Assembly (NCBI RefSeq): GCF_008271465.1
Contig: NZ_VMDU01000006.1
Span: forward strand, 62,001 to 126,000
Direction of reading: 5' to 3'
Source: Tabrizicola flagellatus
GTDB taxonomy: Bacteria; Pseudomonadota; Alphaproteobacteria; Rhodobacterales; Rhodobacteraceae
Length of the DNA: 64,000 nt
Shown: positions 62,292 through 64,000 of the stretch, piece by piece
Layout: every line of letters starts with the position of its first letter
Numbering within the stretch: the stretch's first letter is position 1
Program-made: the position numbers and the translations under genes
Notes under the pieces: model-generated
The model's input: the letters and a program-made list of their open reading frames with translations, nothing else
What the model was told of the DNA's origin: nothing
The model's database searches: none

Positions 62292-63013
62292 GGGCGAAAC
62301 CAGAAGACTGGTGGCGGGTGCGTGGGGTGGGCGATGGTGTCACCCATATCGACGAGCCGCATATCCGCGAGTTCTACCGCTGCAATGTCTGGCACGTCCG
62401 GGGCCGCGACAGCGACATGCTGGTGGACAGCGGCATGGGCGTGGTCTCCTTGCGCGAGCAGGTGCCGCTGTTCACCGAACGCCCGCTTCAGGCCGTGGCC
62501 AGCCACACCCATTTCGACCACATCGGCCTGCACCACGAATTTCCCTGCCGGCTCTGCCACGCCGCCGAAGCGCATCTGCTCCGCGCGCCGACGCGAGAGA
62601 ACACACTTGCCGAGAACTATGTGACCGACGAGATCTTCACGACCCTGCCGCCCGAACCCTACCGGTCCGAGACTTACTCCGTCCGGGCCGCACCGGTCGG
62701 CCGCATCCTCTGGGACGGCGACGTGGTCGATCTTGGCGACCGGCAGTTCGAGGTGATCCACACCCCCGGCCATTCCCCCGGCGGCATCGCGCTCTGGGAG
62801 GCGGCGACGGGCATCCTGTTCTCGGGCGACATCGTCTATGACGGCGAGTTGATCGAGGGCACGAGCGACCTTGAACGCTGGCAGTACATCGCCTCCATGG
62901 AACGGCTGTTGCGGCTGCCGGTCCGGGTCGTCCACGGCGGCCATTTCCCGAGCTACTCGGGAGAGCGTCACCGCGAGATCATCCGCGACTGGCTGCGTCA
63001 GAAGGGACGCTGA
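62288..63013 (+). CDS. MBL-fold metallohydrolase
   Basis: The 241-residue cytoplasmic protein has the metallo-beta-lactamase motif SHTHFDHIG (about residues 77-85), HTPGHSPGG, SGDIVYDG and a late VVHGGHFPS. It is translationally coupled to the transporter, so it probably acts on the imported compound or its product. The reaction is unknown. It ends 30 bases before a strong palindrome. Confidence 0.82.
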   Translation: MRAKPEDWWRVRGVGDGVTHIDEPHIREFYRCNVWHVRGRDSDMLVDSGMGVVSLREQVPLFTERPLQAVASHTHFDHIGLHHEFPCRLCHAAEAHLLRAPTRENTLAENYVTDEIFTTLPPEPYRSETYSVRAAPVGRILWDGDVVDLGDRQFEVIHTPGHSPGGIALWEAATGILFSGDIVYDGELIEGTSDLERWQYIASMERLLRLPVRVVHGGHFPSYSGERHREIIRDWLRQKGR

Positions 63014-63042
63014 TGCCTGCATCCCGGAAACCCTCGCGGGGA

Positions 63043-63071
63043 CGCAAAATTCTTCGCCGAAGAATTTTGCG
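63043..63071. terminator. AAAATTCTTC palindrome after the MBL hydrolase gene
   Basis: 13-bp perfect arms around GCC (CGCAAAATTCTTC / GAAGAATTTTGCG). It has the same core as the repeats at 30225 and 34758. As RNA it would be a long hairpin with AAAA/UUUU in the stem, able to end the ABC operon. Confidence 0.65.
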
Positions 63072-63107
63072 CTCGCCTGACGGCGGGGCCCGCGCCATAA
63101 CCGCGCC

Positions 63108-63530
63108 ATGCTGCACATCACCGACACCCTGGCCATCGCCGAGTGGGAACTGAGCGAAAGCTTCATGCGCGCCTCGGGCCCCGGCGGGCAGAACGTCAAC
63201 AAGGTCTCGACCGCCGTCGAGCTGCGGTTCGAGGCCGAGCGTTCGCCGCATCTGACGCCGGGGGTCAAGGCGCGGCTGAAGCGGCTGGCGGGGCGGCGCT
63301 GGACGACGGAAGGGGCCATCGTCCTCCAGGTGGACGAGACGCGCAGCCAGGCCCGCAACCGCGAGATCGCACGCGAAAGGCTCGTCGAACTGATCCGCGC
63401 CGCGCTGGTCGCGCCGAAACGGCGGATCGCGACCAAGCCGACGCTTGCCAGCCAGCGCCGCCGGGTCGCCGCCAAGACTGCGCGGGGCCAGGTCAAGGCC
63501 CTGCGCGGCAAGGTCGGGGACGAGGAATGA
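63108..63530 (+). CDS. arfB: Alternative ribosome-rescue hydrolase ArfB
   Basis: The 140-residue protein releases ribosomes stalled without a stop codon. It has the release-factor GGQ motif in SGPGGQNVNKVST (GGQ at 26-28) and a basic Arg/Lys-rich C-terminal tail (KPTLASQRRRVAAKTARG) that enters the mRNA channel. The length is typical. Its stop overlaps the next start (ATGA). Confidence 0.94.
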   Translation: MLHITDTLAIAEWELSESFMRASGPGGQNVNKVSTAVELRFEAERSPHLTPGVKARLKRLAGRRWTTEGAIVLQVDETRSQARNREIARERLVELIRAALVAPKRRIATKPTLASQRRRVAAKTARGQVKALRGKVGDEE

Positions 63531-64000
63531 CCCCGGCCGAGACCGCCGCGCAGGCCTGGGGCGGGCGCGTGCTGCGGCTGCTGCGCGACCGCGAGAACCA
63601 TGTGTTCGAGATGGCCCTGCCCTCGGGCGCCCGCGCCGCGTTGCGGCTGCACCGGGCGGGCTATCAGTCCCCCGCCGCGATCCGCTCGGAACTCTGGTGG
63701 TGCGCCGAACTGGCCGCGGCCGGCTGTCCCGTGCCCGCCGCCCTGCCCGCGCTGGATGGCCGGCTTCTGGTGCCGCTGCCGGACGGCCGCCATGCCTCGG
63801 CGATCGCCTGGATGGAGGGCGAGGCCCTGGGCGAGGCAGCCCTGCCCTTCGCCCGCCCGCTGGTCGAGGTGCTGGACCTCTATCACGCCCTCGGCGCGCT
63901 CCTCGCCCGTGTGCACCGGGCGACCGATGCCCTGGTGCTGCCCGAGGATTTCACCCGCCCGCGCTGGGATCTTGCGGGGCTGGTCGGGGAAGACCCGCTC
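63527..64000 (+). CDS. Phosphotransferase (aminoglycoside/homoserine-kinase-like), 3' truncated
   Basis: The visible 158 residues continue past the window end. They show an N-terminal kinase lobe (LRLHRAGYQ with the ATP-site region, IRSELWWCAELAAAGCPVP) and a hinge region (IAWMEGEALGE) as in the APH/SrkA-like family. The catalytic loop is beyond the window. The substrate cannot be assigned. Confidence 0.75.
   Translation, partial: MTPAETAAQAWGGRVLRLLRDRENHVFEMALPSGARAALRLHRAGYQSPAAIRSELWWCAELAAAGCPVPAALPALDGRLLVPLPDGRHASAIAWMEGEALGEAALPFARPLVEVLDLYHALGALLARVHRATDALVLPEDFTRPRWDLAGLVGEDPL

Overview
The window is about 64 kb of high-GC DNA (roughly two thirds G+C by eye), packed with short intergenic gaps and many ATGA/GTGA stop-start overlaps. 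Gene content points to a Rhodobacteraceae/Paracoccaceae-type alphaproteobacterium able to oxidise thiosulfate and fix CO2. Evidence includes a Paracoccus-like sox cluster, a red-type form I RuBisCO operon with cbbX, an alphaproteobacterial serC leader RNA, a UPF0314 gene and Rhodobacteraceae-style palindromic repeats. No rRNA, tRNA, CRISPR array, integrase or transposase was seen.

Layout. 1-9.96 kb (+): sox genes soxX (cut by the window edge), Y, Z, A, B, C, D, E, F, then a SoxH-like metallohydrolase and a DUF302 protein. 9.98-22.1 kb (-): a YeeE/SoxT-like transporter and, upstream on the same strand, cbbF-P-T-G-A-L-S-X-E-Y-Z, controlled by the divergent LysR gene cbbR (22.2-23.1 kb). Thiosulfate oxidation would supply electrons and the Calvin cycle would use them, so the first 23 kb reads as a lithoautotrophy island. 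23.1-23.65 kb holds no convincing gene; a TSUP (TauE/SafE-type) exporter follows.

24.6-28.5 kb: serine biosynthesis, serB (-) divergent from serC-serA (+), with a serC-motif leader RNA. 28.5-49.4 kb: ordinary housekeeping and envelope genes: metallophosphoesterase, UPF0314 protein, MFS transporters, thiolase, pbpC with a very large alpha-2-macroglobulin, a hybrid histidine kinase, recQ, yggT, mepA and a queuosine-precursor transporter. Several palindromic repeat families sit between these genes, and one copy lies inside the pbpC reading frame.

49.4-57.7 kb: first a tiny independent transcription unit with a terminator. It carries a 17-nt perfect complement to the conserved 16S rRNA 3' end placed as the Shine-Dalgarno of an 18-codon ORF. 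Then an AmiC/AmiR-type amide-sensing antitermination pair heads an operon with a dipeptide-type ABC transporter and an acetamidase/formamidase-family enzyme. 57.7-63.0 kb: a TetR regulator divergent from a polyamine/iron-type ABC transporter and an MBL-fold hydrolase, with a 158-bp inverted-repeat element between the two permease genes. The window ends with arfB and the start of a phosphotransferase gene.

The strongest candidates for something undescribed are the 49.39-49.62 kb small transcript and the leader of the amide-sensing operon. Identifications rest on reading motifs and gene order; no database search was run.
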